The position numbers were made by a program, and so were the translations under genes. A stretch of DNA of 64,000 nucleotides from Streptomyces sp. ISL-43 (GTDB lineage: Bacteria > Actinomycetota > Actinomycetes > Streptomycetales > Streptomycetaceae): positions 1 to 64,000 of the forward strand of contig NZ_JAGGOT010000081.1 of assembly GCF_018614195.1 (NCBI RefSeq), in the 5' to 3' direction. Under the pieces are notes generated by a model. It saw only the letters and a list, made by a program, of their open reading frames with translations. It was not told the origin of the DNA and did not search any database. This document shows positions 26,095-34,999 of the stretch, piece after piece. The stretch's first letter is position 1. Each line of letters opens with the position of its first letter.

Positions 26095-27330
26095 GTGAAC
26101 CTGCCCGGCCCCGCCCATCCCCTCGCGTCCGACATCGTCGCGCGTCCGGCCGCCCTGCGCACCCTGCTCGCGCTGGCGGTGGTCTTCCTCATGCTCGCGA
26201 CCACCGGCTGGACCTCGGTGTACCGGCCCGAGGGCGGCGTGTCCCCGCGCGAGGCGGCGCTCGCCTCCTGGGCCCAGGCGCGCTTCGGCGGCCGGGCGCT
26301 GCCCGCCGCCGACGCCCCCGCGCGGACGGTGGCGCGCTTCTTCGCGAGCCTGGACGGCGCCCAGCGCGCCCGGCTCGCCGAGGCCCACCCGCTCGTCGTC
26401 GGCAGCCTCGACGGCGCTCCGGTCACCGCCCGCTACCGGGCCAACCGGATCGGCCTGCAGCGGGCCGCGCGGCTCGAGGAGGCCCACCGGGGCGACGTCT
26501 CGCTGGCCCCCGCCGACCGCGCCACGGCCGCGCGGCGCGCCCACCGCTTCGAGTCCCTCGCCGAACCCCGCCGGCAGATCCTCACCTTCGACCCCACCGG
26601 CGGCGGCCTCGTCGCCGAGGTCTTCGGCGATCTCGACGCGGCCCGCCGGGTCTCGGTGATCGTCCCCGGCGTCGACACCGACGCGCTCACCTTCGAGCGC
26701 ACCGAGCGGCGCCTGACCGCCCCCGTCGGCATGGCGGAGTCCCTGTACGGGGCCGAGCGCGCGACCGCGCCCACGAGCCGGACGGCGGTCATCGCCTGGG
26801 CCGGCTACACCGCCCCGACCGGGGTCGGCATGGACGCGGCGACGGGCCGGATGGCCGTGGACGGCGCGGCCAGGCTGCGCGCGCTGGCCGACGCGCTGCC
26901 CGGGCGCTCCAGTGTGGCGCTGTTCTGCCACAGCTACGGCTCCGTGGTGTGCGGGGTCGCCGCGGACGAACTGCCGGCCCGGGTCACGGACATCGCGGTG
27001 GCCGGCAGCCCGGGAATGCGGGCCGACACCGTCGGGGACCTGGGCACTTCGGCGCGGGTGTGGTCGATGCGGGACTCCGGCGACTGGATCGCCGACGTGC
27101 CGCACCTGGAGTTCGGCGGACTGGGCCACGGCGCGGATCCGGTCGCTCCGGGGTTCGGCGCGCGCGTGCTGTCCGCGGCCGGGGCCAAGAGCCACACCGG
27201 CTATTTCGAGCCAGGGACCGCCTCCCTGGACAACTTCGCCAAAATCGGAACCGGTGAGTTCGGTTCCACTGTGTGCGCCACCGGGGACGACACGTGCCGG
27301 CGCGGAGTATCCCGCGCGGACGGTTCCTGA
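26095..27330 (+). CDS. DUF1023-type alpha/beta hydrolase, membrane-anchored
   Basis: The 411-residue protein has an N-terminal hydrophobic helix (about 21-38) that anchors it or exports it. A DUF1023 alpha/beta-hydrolase domain follows, with nucleophile S280 in FCHSYGSVVC, the Asp likely in SMRDSGDWIADVPHLEFGG and the His in AKSHTGYF. Family members are probably lipases or esterases acting at the cell surface, with unknown natural substrate. The C-terminal segment contains two cysteines (VCATGDDTC). GTG at 26095 starts it after a CTGAGCTCA context with a weak ribosome site. Confidence 0.85.
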   Translation: MNLPGPAHPLASDIVARPAALRTLLALAVVFLMLATTGWTSVYRPEGGVSPREAALASWAQARFGGRALPAADAPARTVARFFASLDGAQRARLAEAHPLVVGSLDGAPVTARYRANRIGLQRAARLEEAHRGDVSLAPADRATAARRAHRFESLAEPRRQILTFDPTGGGLVAEVFGDLDAARRVSVIVPGVDTDALTFERTERRLTAPVGMAESLYGAERATAPTSRTAVIAWAGYTAPTGVGMDAATGRMAVDGAARLRALADALPGRSSVALFCHSYGSVVCGVAADELPARVTDIAVAGSPGMRADTVGDLGTSARVWSMRDSGDWIADVPHLEFGGLGHGADPVAPGFGARVLSAAGAKSHTGYFEPGTASLDNFAKIGTGEFGSTVCATGDDTCRRGVSRADGS

Positions 27331-27404
27331 CCCGCCCGGACGACCCGAAATCGGACCTCACAGCGGGGGGACGCGTGGGGGTGCGTCCCTTTACGATGTG
27401 CCGC

Positions 27405-28235
27405 ATGGGTGACGTACTGGCCGGAAACCATGCCGTCTGGGAGTTCGACCGCACCACGGACTCGATGATCATCCGCTTCGCACGGGGGATGCGAACGCCC
27501 AGGCTCTGGCACGCCCTGGGGGCGCGCCGGATCCCCCTCGAAGCGTTGTCCGGGGTGAGCCTGACCGCGGGACGGCGGGGCACCGTGGTGCTGCGCGCGT
27601 GCGCACGGGTGGGCGCGGACCCCCTGATGGAGGTCGCGGCGGGGCAGCTGAGGGAAGTGTGCGATCCGTACCGGCTGGTGCTGCCGGGCGACGCGCGGGG
27701 GCGGGCCGCGGCCTTCGCGCAGGCCCTGCGCGAGCGGCTGGGCCCGGCCGGGCCGGCCGACCGCTTCCTGGTCTCGGCGCCCGAGCCGCCGCTCGCCCTG
27801 AAGGCGTACGACGCGCGCCTCGCCTTCGACGGCGGCGCCGTCACCTTCCACTGGTCCCGTACGGGGGCCACGAGCACCAAGTGGAAGGCGGGCGACCAGC
27901 GTTATCCGCTGGCCGCGCTGACCGGCGTCGAATGGCACTCCGCGGACCGTCCCGGGGGCCACCTGCGGCTGTCGGTCCGTGACGCCCCGGGCGATCCGCG
28001 CCCGGACCACGACCTCGCCTCGGCCGTCTTCGGCGTGGGCTACGGGGCCGTGCACGAGTCCTTGCCGTTCGCGGCCTGCGTACTGGCCGCGCTGCGCGGC
28101 CGTACCCCGGTCGCCTCCGTACCGGCGCCCCGCCCGGGCGGCCGGCTGCGGCACCTGAGCGAGCTGCACGGCGCGGGCCTGCTCACGGACGCGGAGTACG
28201 CGGCCCTGTGCGACCGCTTCGCGGCGGAGGCCTAG
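27405..28235 (+). CDS. DUF4429 domain protein with SHOCT-like tail
   Basis: The 276-residue cytosolic protein begins MGDVLAGNHAVWEFD and contains two copies of the DUF4429 beta-rich fold (about 1-105 and 125-235). Each has the pattern of VW-F-D---I-I-F and P---L-GV. It ends in a SHOCT-like helix pair, LRHLSELHGAGLLTDAEYAALC. The role of the family is unknown; SHOCT tails usually mediate oligomerisation. An ATG three codons upstream is possible. It lies about 75 bases after the hydrolase gene. Confidence 0.82.
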   Translation: MGDVLAGNHAVWEFDRTTDSMIIRFARGMRTPRLWHALGARRIPLEALSGVSLTAGRRGTVVLRACARVGADPLMEVAAGQLREVCDPYRLVLPGDARGRAAAFAQALRERLGPAGPADRFLVSAPEPPLALKAYDARLAFDGGAVTFHWSRTGATSTKWKAGDQRYPLAALTGVEWHSADRPGGHLRLSVRDAPGDPRPDHDLASAVFGVGYGAVHESLPFAACVLAALRGRTPVASVPAPRPGGRLRHLSELHGAGLLTDAEYAALCDRFAAEA

Positions 28236-28275
28236 CCCTCCGCCGCGAGGCCCGGCCGCGTGCGGAGCCGTCCGG

Positions 28276-29301
28276 TCAGCGGGCCTCGCGGGCCGCCGAC
28301 GTGGAGGACATGTCCGGGTAGCGGTCACCCGCGACCCGGCCCGCGATCGGCTCCAGGAGCGCCAGCTCGGCTGCCGTCAGGACGATCCGGGTCGCCGCCG
28401 TGTTCTCCGCGAGCCGCTCCGGCCTGCGCGTGCCGGGGATCGGGACCACCGTCAGCCCGTGTACCGCCGACCGCTGCTGCACCCACGCCAGCGCGATCTG
28501 CCCCGGCGTGGCCTCCCGCGCCGCCGCGATCTCCCGTACGGGCGCCAGCAGCGCCGCGTTCGCCTTCGCGTTGTCGCCCGTGAAGCGGGGCTGGTACTGC
28601 CGGTAGTCGCCGGCCGTCAGCTCCGTCGTCGCGTCCGTGAACGCGCCGGTCAGGAAGCCGCGCCCGAGCGGGGAGTACGGCACGAGCGCCACTCCGAGCT
28701 CCGCCGCCGCGCCCACCGCGCTGCGCTCCACGTCCCGGCTGAAGAGCGACCACTCGGACTGGAGCGCCGCGATCGGGTGCACGGCGTGCGCCTCGCGCAG
28801 CTCGGCTCCGGTCACCTCGCTCAGCCCGAGGTGGCGCACCTTCCCCTCCCGGACCAACTCCGCCATCGCTCCCACCGATTCGGCGAACGGCACGACCGGA
28901 TCGTGCCGGTGCATGTAGTACAGGTCGATCACCTCGGTCCCGAGCCTGCGCAGGCTGTCCTCCACCGCCTGCCGGACGTACGCCGCGTCGTTGCGGATGC
29001 CCCGGTACACCGGGTCGTCGGTGCGCTCGATGGCGAACTTCGTGGCGAGGGTGATCTCTTCGCGGTGCGCGGCCACGAACGGCGCGAGGAACTCCTCGTT
29101 CGCGCCCCGCCCGTAGACGTCGGCGGTGTCGAAGAGGGTGACCCCGGCGGCCAGCGCCGCGTCGAGGGTCCGGCGGGCGACCGCCTCGTCCGTGTCCCCG
29201 TAGAACTCGCTCATGCCCATGCAGCCGAGGCCCTGGACGCCCACCAGCGGGCCGCCCTTGCCCAGTTCGGCCTTCTCGATCTCCACCGTGTTCCCGGTCA
29301 T
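28276..29301 (-). CDS. Aldo/keto reductase
   Basis: The 341-residue NADPH-dependent TIM-barrel reductase shows the catalytic tetrad D58, Y63, K88 and H131 (FDTADVYG, ATKFA, YYMHRHD). The cofactor end is IPGTRRPERLAENTAA. It reduces aldehydes or ketones of unknown identity and is of the YakC/AKR13-like general type. The ATG at 29301 overlaps the TGA of the MerR regulator by 4 bases, so both come from one mRNA. The regulator's own operator should control the reductase. Confidence 0.9.
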   Translation of the reverse strand: MTGNTVEIEKAELGKGGPLVGVQGLGCMGMSEFYGDTDEAVARRTLDAALAAGVTLFDTADVYGRGANEEFLAPFVAAHREEITLATKFAIERTDDPVYRGIRNDAAYVRQAVEDSLRRLGTEVIDLYYMHRHDPVVPFAESVGAMAELVREGKVRHLGLSEVTGAELREAHAVHPIAALQSEWSLFSRDVERSAVGAAAELGVALVPYSPLGRGFLTGAFTDATTELTAGDYRQYQPRFTGDNAKANAALLAPVREIAAAREATPGQIALAWVQQRSAVHGLTVVPIPGTRRPERLAENTAATRIVLTAAELALLEPIAGRVAGDRYPDMSSTSAAREAR

Positions 29302-29714
29302 GTCCTGCCTGCCTCTTCCGCGACGGTGCACATCGCAACGGTGCTCATCGAATACGTGTCGATCTTGTAGTCCAGTACGGCGAGCGCGTCGCCCAGTTCC
29401 GCGATCCGCGCCCGTACCTCGCGGCGCGTGCGTTCCAGCAGTTCGCGCCGCTGGTCGACGGTGTGCGCGCCCTCGCGGACCAGTTCCGCGTACCGGACCA
29501 TGTCCGCCACCGACATCCCGGTGGCGCGCAGTTTGCCCACGAAGGCCAGCCAGTCGAGGTCCTTGTCGCTGAAGCGGCGCTGGCCCGAGTGCGAGCGGTC
29601 CACGTGCGGCATGAGGCCGATCCGCTCGTACCAGCGCAGCGTGTGCTGGGTCAGACCGGTCCGGGCCTCGACCTCGCTGATCGTGTAACGCGTCTGCGTC
29701 TGCGTCAGGCTCAT
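29298..29714 (-). CDS. MerR-family regulator of the aldo/keto reductase
   Basis: The 138-residue protein has a MerR winged helix at about residues 9-75 (YTISEVEARTGLTQHTLRWYERIGL) and a dimerising coiled coil near the C terminus. It contains one cysteine near its end (MCTVAEE) and no metal-site cysteine pair, so its inducer is probably an organic molecule or a redox signal. The start ATG at 29714 lies just inside the divergent promoter with its 18-base palindrome. Translation is coupled to the aldo/keto reductase. Confidence 0.9.
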   Translation of the reverse strand: MSLTQTQTRYTISEVEARTGLTQHTLRWYERIGLMPHVDRSHSGQRRFSDKDLDWLAFVGKLRATGMSVADMVRYAELVREGAHTVDQRRELLERTRREVRARIAELGDALAVLDYKIDTYSMSTVAMCTVAEEAGRT

Positions 29715-29731
29715 GGCCACCACGCTAAAAC

Positions 29732-29749
29732 CTTGGAGTGCACTCCAAG
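29732..29749. promoter_or_regulatory. MerR operator, perfect 18-base palindrome
   Basis: CTTGGAGTGCACTCCAAG is a perfect palindrome midway between the divergent merR-like and serine-hydrolase genes. It resembles the TTGGAGTGCACTCCAA operators typical of MerR regulators that twist a promoter. It could serve both genes. Confidence 0.78.
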
Positions 29750-29766
29750 CAAGTAGGCTCGGCCGC

Positions 29767-30606
29767 ATGGAGAGCATGCAGAGTCTGCGGACCATCGAGA
29801 ACTGGCCGGTTCCGACCGCCGCGGCCGCCGTGGTCCGCGCCGACGGGACCGTACTGGGCACCCACGGCCCGGTGGACCACCGCTTCGCCCTGGCCTCCGT
29901 CACCAAGCCGCTCGCCGCCTACGCCGCCCTCGTCGCCTACGAGGAGGGCGCGATCGAGCTGGACGAGCCGGCCGGGCCCGAGGGCTCCACGGTCCGCCAC
30001 CTGCTGGCGCACACCAGCGGGCTGGCCTTCGACGAGCACCGCGTGACCTCCCCGCCCGGACAGCGCCGCCTGTACTCGAACGCCGGCTTCGAGGTGCTCG
30101 GCGACCACATCGCGAAGGCCACCGGGATCGCCTTCGCCGAGTACCTGCACCAGGCCGTCTTCGAACCGCTGGGCATGGCGTCGACCAGCCTGGACGGCTC
30201 CCCCGCCAAGGACGGCGTCTCCACCGTCGGCGACCTCGTGCGCTTCGCCGCCGAACTCCAGCAGCCCCGGCTGCTGGACGTCCGCACCGTCGCCGAGGCC
30301 ACCGCCGTGGTCCACCCCGGCCTCAAGGGCGTCCTGCCCGGCTACGGCCACCAGTCCCCCAACGACTGGGGCCTCGGCCTGGAGATCCGCGACGGGAAGG
30401 CCCCGCACTGGACGGGTGCCGGCTCCTCGCCGCGCACCTTCGGGCACTTCGGGCAGGCCGGGACCTTCCTGTGGGTGGACCCGGACGCGCGCGCCGCGTG
30501 CGTGGCGCTGACCGACCGCCCCTTCGGCCCGTGGGCCGTGGAGGCCTGGCCCGCGTTCACCGACGCGGTGCTCGCCGAGCTCGGCGAGCTCGGCGAGCTC
30601 GGCTAG
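29767..30606 (+). CDS. Beta-lactamase-fold serine hydrolase
   Basis: The 279-residue protein belongs to the class C beta-lactamase / D-Ala-D-Ala carboxypeptidase-like family. It has the S44-x-x-K47 motif (ASVTKPLA) and the Y103-x-N105 motif (LYSNAGF). The third motif is probably HFGQAG near the end. No signal peptide is present, so it acts in the cytosol, as esterase or amidase. Three 9-base repeats encode ELG-ELG-ELG at the C terminus. It is divergent from the MerR gene across the palindrome and may be regulated by it. Confidence 0.88.
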   Translation: MESMQSLRTIENWPVPTAAAAVVRADGTVLGTHGPVDHRFALASVTKPLAAYAALVAYEEGAIELDEPAGPEGSTVRHLLAHTSGLAFDEHRVTSPPGQRRLYSNAGFEVLGDHIAKATGIAFAEYLHQAVFEPLGMASTSLDGSPAKDGVSTVGDLVRFAAELQQPRLLDVRTVAEATAVVHPGLKGVLPGYGHQSPNDWGLGLEIRDGKAPHWTGAGSSPRTFGHFGQAGTFLWVDPDARAACVALTDRPFGPWAVEAWPAFTDAVLAELGELGELG

Positions 30607-31274
30607 GGAAGTTCCCAGATCAGCAGCTCGCCCGGGGAGCCGGCGACGAGCTCCACGTCCGGCTCGCCGGTGATCCGCAGCGAGTCGCCGGGGCCGATCT
30701 CCTCGCCGTCATCGCCCTTTTCGCCGTCCAGGCGCAGGTCTCCCCGTACGACGTGCACGTACACGCGCTCGGCCGCCGGTACGGCGACCCGCTCGCCCGC
30801 GCCCGGACGCCGTACGTGCAGGACGGCCCCGGCAGCCGGCACCGCGTAGGGCGTGCTGTCGGCGATGCCCCTGACCAGGGCGTACGAGGGCTCCCCGGAC
30901 GGGTCGAGCGGCGCGAGCCACATCTGGACGAAGCGCAGCGGCCCGGGGCCGTCGTTGCGCTCGACGTGGCGCGTACCGGACGCGGCACCGAGGTGCTGTA
31001 CGTCGCCGGGCCGCACCAGGGTGGCGGCCCCCGTGCCGTCGCGGTGGGTGAGCTCGCCCTCGGCCACCCAGGTCACGATCTCGGTGTGGCTGTGGGGGTG
31101 CTCGTCGAAGCCGGCGCCGGGGGCGAGGATCTCCTCGTTGCACGCCATGACCGGGCCGAAGCGCAGGTTGTCCGGGTCGTAGTGGGGCCCGAAGGAGAAG
31201 GCGTGCCGGGTGGCGATCCCGGCTTCCCGATCCCCGCCCTCGTACCGGTCGGCGCCTCGGCGTACATCAATCAT
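30603..31274 (-). CDS. Pirin-family protein
   Basis: The 223-residue cupin protein starts MIDVRRGADRYEGGD. Its N-terminal cupin carries the metal ligands H59, H61 (DEHPHSHTEIVTW) and a later His/Glu (RHVERND). The C-terminal cupin is shorter. Bacterial pirins oxidise quercetin-like compounds or bind partner enzymes. Its 3' end overlaps the stop of the serine hydrolase by 4 bases. ATG at 31274 is the family start; an ATG three codons earlier is possible. Confidence 0.9.
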   Translation of the reverse strand: MIDVRRGADRYEGGDREAGIATRHAFSFGPHYDPDNLRFGPVMACNEEILAPGAGFDEHPHSHTEIVTWVAEGELTHRDGTGAATLVRPGDVQHLGAASGTRHVERNDGPGPLRFVQMWLAPLDPSGEPSYALVRGIADSTPYAVPAAGAVLHVRRPGAGERVAVPAAERVYVHVVRGDLRLDGEKGDDGEEIGPGDSLRITGEPDVELVAGSPGELLIWELP

Positions 31275-31356
31275 GAGGGCCACCGTAGCCCCCGGGCCGG
31301 GCGGCGCCCGCGGTACCGGACACCGCGCGGGCTTCCCGATAAGGCAGTCTTGTCAC

Positions 31357-32574
31357 GTGCCCCAACCCGAACGTGAGCATTCCCCCGCGATCCATTCCGC
31401 GCATCCGGCTCCCGCCCATCCGCATTCCGCGACGCTGCGGCGGCTCGAGAAGTCCTCCGGCCGGCTCGCCGCCAACGCCATCGCGCGCATGGACGAGACC
31501 CTGCCGTGGTACCGGGCGATGCCACCGGAGAACCGGTCCTGGATCGGCCTGGTCGCCCAGGCCGGCATCGCCGCGTTCACCGAGTGGTTCCGGCACCCGG
31601 AGACCCCGCAGGCGATCTCCACCGACGTCTTCGGGACGGCTCCGCGGGAGCTGACCCGGGCGATCACCCTGCGCCAGACCGTCGAGATGGTGCGGACCAC
31701 GATCGAGGTCATGGAGACCGCGATCGACGAGGTCGCGGCGCCCGGCGACGAGTCGATCCTGCGCGAGGCGCTGCTGGTGTACGCCCGGGAGATCGCCTTC
31801 GCGACCGCCCAGGTGTACGCGCAGGCCGCCGAGGCCCGGGGGGCGTGGGACGCCCGGCTGGAGTCGCTGGTCGTCAACGCGGTGCTCTCCGGGGAGGCCG
31901 ACGAGGGCGCCCTGTCCCGGGCGGCGGCGCTCGGCTGGAACTCCCCGGACCACGTGTGCGTGGTGCTGGGCACCGCGCCGGAGGGCGACAGCGAGCTGAC
32001 GGTCGAAGCGATCCGGCGCGCGGCCCGCCACCACAAGCTGCAGGTCCTCACCGGTGTGCTCGGCGACCGGCTCGTGGTCATCGCGGGCGGCAGCGACAAT
32101 CCGATGCAGGTCGCGAAGTCCTTGATCGGGCCGTTCGCGGCGGGTCCCGTGGTGGCAGGCCCGGTCGTCCCGGACCTGCTGAACGCCACGAAGTCCGCGC
32201 AGGCCGCGGCCGCCGGGCTCAAGGCCTGCACGGCCTGGCAGGACGCTCCGCGGCCGGTGCTGGCGGACGATCTCCTGCCCGAGCGCGCGATCGCCTCGGA
32301 CCCTTCGGCTCGCGAGCAGCTGGTGGAGGAGATCTACAGACCACTGGAGGAGGCCGGTTCGGCACTCCTGGAGACGCTCAGCGTCTATCTGGAGCAGGCG
32401 AGCAGCCTCGAAGGCGCAGCTCGGATGCTGTTCGTGCACCCGAACACCGTGCGCTACCGGCTGCGACGTGTGACGGACGTCACCGGCTGGTCGCCCTCAG
32501 ATGTCCGTTCCGCGTTCACTCTGCGAATCGCCCTGATCCTCGGGCGTCTGGCCGACGGCGATCCGCAGTCCTAG
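31357..32574 (+). CDS. fasR: FasR-type PucR-family regulator of fatty acid synthesis
   Basis: The 405-residue protein has an N-terminal RsbT-antagonist/PucR sensor-like helical part and a GGDEF-like middle. It ends with a PucR C-terminal helix-turn-helix (EGAARMLFVHPNTVRYRLRRV, about 355-376). It is the first gene before fabD, with 89 bases between, exactly where Streptomyces FasR, an activator of the fabDHPF operon, is found. GTG at 31357 is selected because upstream codons overlap the pirin gene on the other strand. It is probably autonomous and acts on the fabD promoter in 32575-32663. Confidence 0.92.
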   Translation: MPQPEREHSPAIHSAHPAPAHPHSATLRRLEKSSGRLAANAIARMDETLPWYRAMPPENRSWIGLVAQAGIAAFTEWFRHPETPQAISTDVFGTAPRELTRAITLRQTVEMVRTTIEVMETAIDEVAAPGDESILREALLVYAREIAFATAQVYAQAAEARGAWDARLESLVVNAVLSGEADEGALSRAAALGWNSPDHVCVVLGTAPEGDSELTVEAIRRAARHHKLQVLTGVLGDRLVVIAGGSDNPMQVAKSLIGPFAAGPVVAGPVVPDLLNATKSAQAAAAGLKACTAWQDAPRPVLADDLLPERAIASDPSAREQLVEEIYRPLEEAGSALLETLSVYLEQASSLEGAARMLFVHPNTVRYRLRRVTDVTGWSPSDVRSAFTLRIALILGRLADGDPQS

Positions 32575-32663
32575 ACTTTTGTCGGACATCAACAATTACC
32601 CCGAAGGTTCTTCGTCCCTGTCCCCACGGGCGGCGCGGACCGAACACAAGAGAGAGTGTGAGG

Positions 32664-33581
32664 GTGCTCGTACTCGTCGCTCCCGGCCAAGGCGCACAGA
32701 CGCCCGGCTTCCTGACTCCCTGGCTCGAACTGCCCGGCGCCGCTGACCGCGTCGCCGGCTGGTCGGACGCCATCGGGCTCGACCTTGCCCACTACGGCAC
32801 GAAGGCCGACGCGGACGAGATCCGCGACACGGCCGTGGCGCAGCCCCTGCTGGTTGCCGCCGGTCTGCTTTCCGCGTCCGAGCTCGGCGCACGCACCGCC
32901 TTCGGTGCCGTCGCGGGCCACAGCGTCGGCGAGATCACCGCCGCCGCCTACGCCGGCGTACTGTCCGACACGGACGCGCTGTCCTTCGTACGCACCCGGG
33001 GGCTCGGCATGGCCGAGGCCGCGGCGATCACCGCTACGGGCATGGCGGCGATCCTCGGCGGTGAGCCGGACGTCGTCGTGGCCCACCTGGAGAAGCTGGG
33101 TCTGACCCCGGCGAACGTCAACGGCGCGGGCCAGATCGTCGCCGCGGGGACCATGGAGCAGATCGCGGCCCTGGAGGCCGAGAAGCCCGAGGGTTCCATG
33201 AAGGTCGTCGCCCTCAAGGTCGCGGGCGCCTTCCACACGCACCACATGGCTCCGGCGGTCACCGGCCTGGAGAAGGCCGCAGCGGCCCTCACCCCGGCCG
33301 ACCCGGCGCTGAAGTACGTATCGAACAAGGATGGTCAGGTCGTGACCACGGGCGCCGACGTCGTCGCCCGGCTGGTCGGCCAGGTGGCCAATCCGGTCCG
33401 CTGGGACCTGTGCATGGAGACGTTCGCCGAACTGGGCGTCACGGGGATCATCGAGCTGTCTCCCGGTGGCACCCTGACGGGTCTGGCCAAGCGCGCGCTG
33501 AAGGGCGTACCGAGCGTGGCCCTCCGGACCCCGGACGATCTCGAGAAGGCCGCGGCGCTCGTCGCCGAGCACGCGGCCTGA
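32664..33581 (+). CDS. fabD: Malonyl-CoA:ACP transacylase FabD
   Basis: The 305-residue enzyme transfers malonyl from CoA to ACP. It has the nucleophile S87 in GHSVGE, the early GQGAQ segment and the catalytic His in AFHTHHM. The start is GTG at 32664 or GTG at 32658; the first gives the usual MLVLVAPGQG. It opens the fabD-fabH-acpP-fabF operon that makes the primary fatty acid chain; fabH follows after 19 bases. Confidence 0.96.
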   Translation: MLVLVAPGQGAQTPGFLTPWLELPGAADRVAGWSDAIGLDLAHYGTKADADEIRDTAVAQPLLVAAGLLSASELGARTAFGAVAGHSVGEITAAAYAGVLSDTDALSFVRTRGLGMAEAAAITATGMAAILGGEPDVVVAHLEKLGLTPANVNGAGQIVAAGTMEQIAALEAEKPEGSMKVVALKVAGAFHTHHMAPAVTGLEKAAAALTPADPALKYVSNKDGQVVTTGADVVARLVGQVANPVRWDLCMETFAELGVTGIIELSPGGTLTGLAKRALKGVPSVALRTPDDLEKAAALVAEHAA

Positions 33582-33600
33582 GAGAAGGAGCCCACACAGC

Positions 33601-34605
33601 ATGTCGAAGATCAAGCCTGCCAAGGGCTCCCCGTACGCCCGCATCCTCGGTGTGGGCGGCTACCGCCCTGTCCGCGTGGTGCCCAACGAGGTCATCCTCG
33701 AGACCATCGACTCGTCCGACGAGTGGATCCGATCCCGTTCGGGCATCGCGACACGGCACTGGGCCTCGCCCGAGGAGACCGTCGCCGCGATGTCGGTGGA
33801 GGCCTCCGGCAAGGCGCTGGCCGCCGCCGGGATCGCGCCGGAGAAGATCGGCGCCGTGATCGTCTCGACGGTGTCGCACTTCAAGCAGACCCCGGCGGTC
33901 GCGACGGAGATCGCGCACCGCGTCGGCGCGGGCAAGCCCGCCGCGTTCGACATCTCCGCGGGCTGCGCCGGTTTCGGCTACGGTCTGACTCTGGCCAAGG
34001 GCCTGGTGGTGGACGGCTCCGCGGAGTACGTCCTCGTCATCGGCGTGGAGCGGCTCTCGGACCTCACCGATCTGGAGGACCGTGCGACGGCCTTCCTGTT
34101 CGGTGACGGCGCGGGTGCCGTGGTCGTCGGCCCCTCGGACGAGCCGGCCATCGGCCCCACGGTGTGGGGTTCGGAGGGCGACAAGTCCGAGACCATCAAG
34201 CAGACCGTGCCGTGGGACGAGTACCGCAGCACGGACAGCGCCGAGAAGTTTCCGGCCATCACGCAGGAGGGTCAGGCGGTCTTCCGCTGGGCCGTCTTCG
34301 AGATGGCCAAGGTGGCCCAGCAGGCGCTCGACGCAGCCGGGATCACCGCCGATGACCTGGACGTCTTCATTCCGCACCAGGCAAACATGCGGATCATCGA
34401 CTCGATGGTGAAGACTCTGAAGCTGCCGGAGCACGTCACGGTCGCCCGTGACGTCGAAACCACCGGCAACACCTCGGCCGCCTCGATCCCGCTCGCTATG
34501 GAGCGGCTCCTGGCGACCGGAGCGGCGAAGAGCGGCGACACCGCGCTCGTCATCGGCTTCGGGGCGGGACTCGTCTACGCCGCGACGGTCGTTACCCTCC
34601 CCTAG
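33601..34605 (+). CDS. fabH: Beta-ketoacyl-ACP synthase III FabH
   Basis: The 334-residue initiating condensing enzyme makes the first C-C bond between an acyl-CoA starter and malonyl-ACP. The catalytic triad is C122 (SAGCAGF), H259 (IPHQANMR) and N290 (TTGNTSAA). Actinobacterial FabH also accepts branched starters. GAAGGAG sits 12-6 bases before the ATG. It follows fabD directly and precedes the ACP gene by 66 bases. Confidence 0.97.
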   Translation: MSKIKPAKGSPYARILGVGGYRPVRVVPNEVILETIDSSDEWIRSRSGIATRHWASPEETVAAMSVEASGKALAAAGIAPEKIGAVIVSTVSHFKQTPAVATEIAHRVGAGKPAAFDISAGCAGFGYGLTLAKGLVVDGSAEYVLVIGVERLSDLTDLEDRATAFLFGDGAGAVVVGPSDEPAIGPTVWGSEGDKSETIKQTVPWDEYRSTDSAEKFPAITQEGQAVFRWAVFEMAKVAQQALDAAGITADDLDVFIPHQANMRIIDSMVKTLKLPEHVTVARDVETTGNTSAASIPLAMERLLATGAAKSGDTALVIGFGAGLVYAATVVTLP

Positions 34606-34671
34606 GGTCCGGGATCCCTTTTCCCGTCCCTGTTCCACCCAGTACTCCAGTACCCAATGAAGGAGCGCCAC

Positions 34672-34920
34672 ATGGCCTACACCCAGGACGAGATCGTCGA
34701 AGGTCTCGCCGAGATCGTCAACGAGATCGCCGGCATCCCGACCGAGGACGTCCAGCTCGAGAAGTCCTTCACCGACGACCTGGACGTCGACTCGCTGTCC
34801 ATGGTCGAGGTCGTCGTCGCCGCCGAAGAGCGCTTCGAGGTGAAGATCCCGGACGAGGACGTCAAGGGTCTCAAGACCGTCGGCGACGCCGCGAGCTACA
34901 TCCTCAAGCACCAGGCCTGA
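34672..34920 (+). CDS. acpP: Acyl carrier protein
   Basis: The 82-residue acidic four-helix carrier protein has the phosphopantetheine site S41 in DVDSLSMVE. AAGGAG is positioned five bases before the ATG at 34672, so the ATG five codons upstream is not used. It carries growing chains for FabD, FabH and FabF. Its position between fabH and fabF is universal in Streptomyces. Confidence 0.97.
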   Translation: MAYTQDEIVEGLAEIVNEIAGIPTEDVQLEKSFTDDLDVDSLSMVEVVVAAEERFEVKIPDEDVKGLKTVGDAASYILKHQA

Positions 34921-34999
34921 GCCTGACGAGCGTTTGTCGCCACCTGGCGGTGGCGCCGTGACAATTCAGCACCCCCTGAGACGTGGAGAAAGAATTCCT

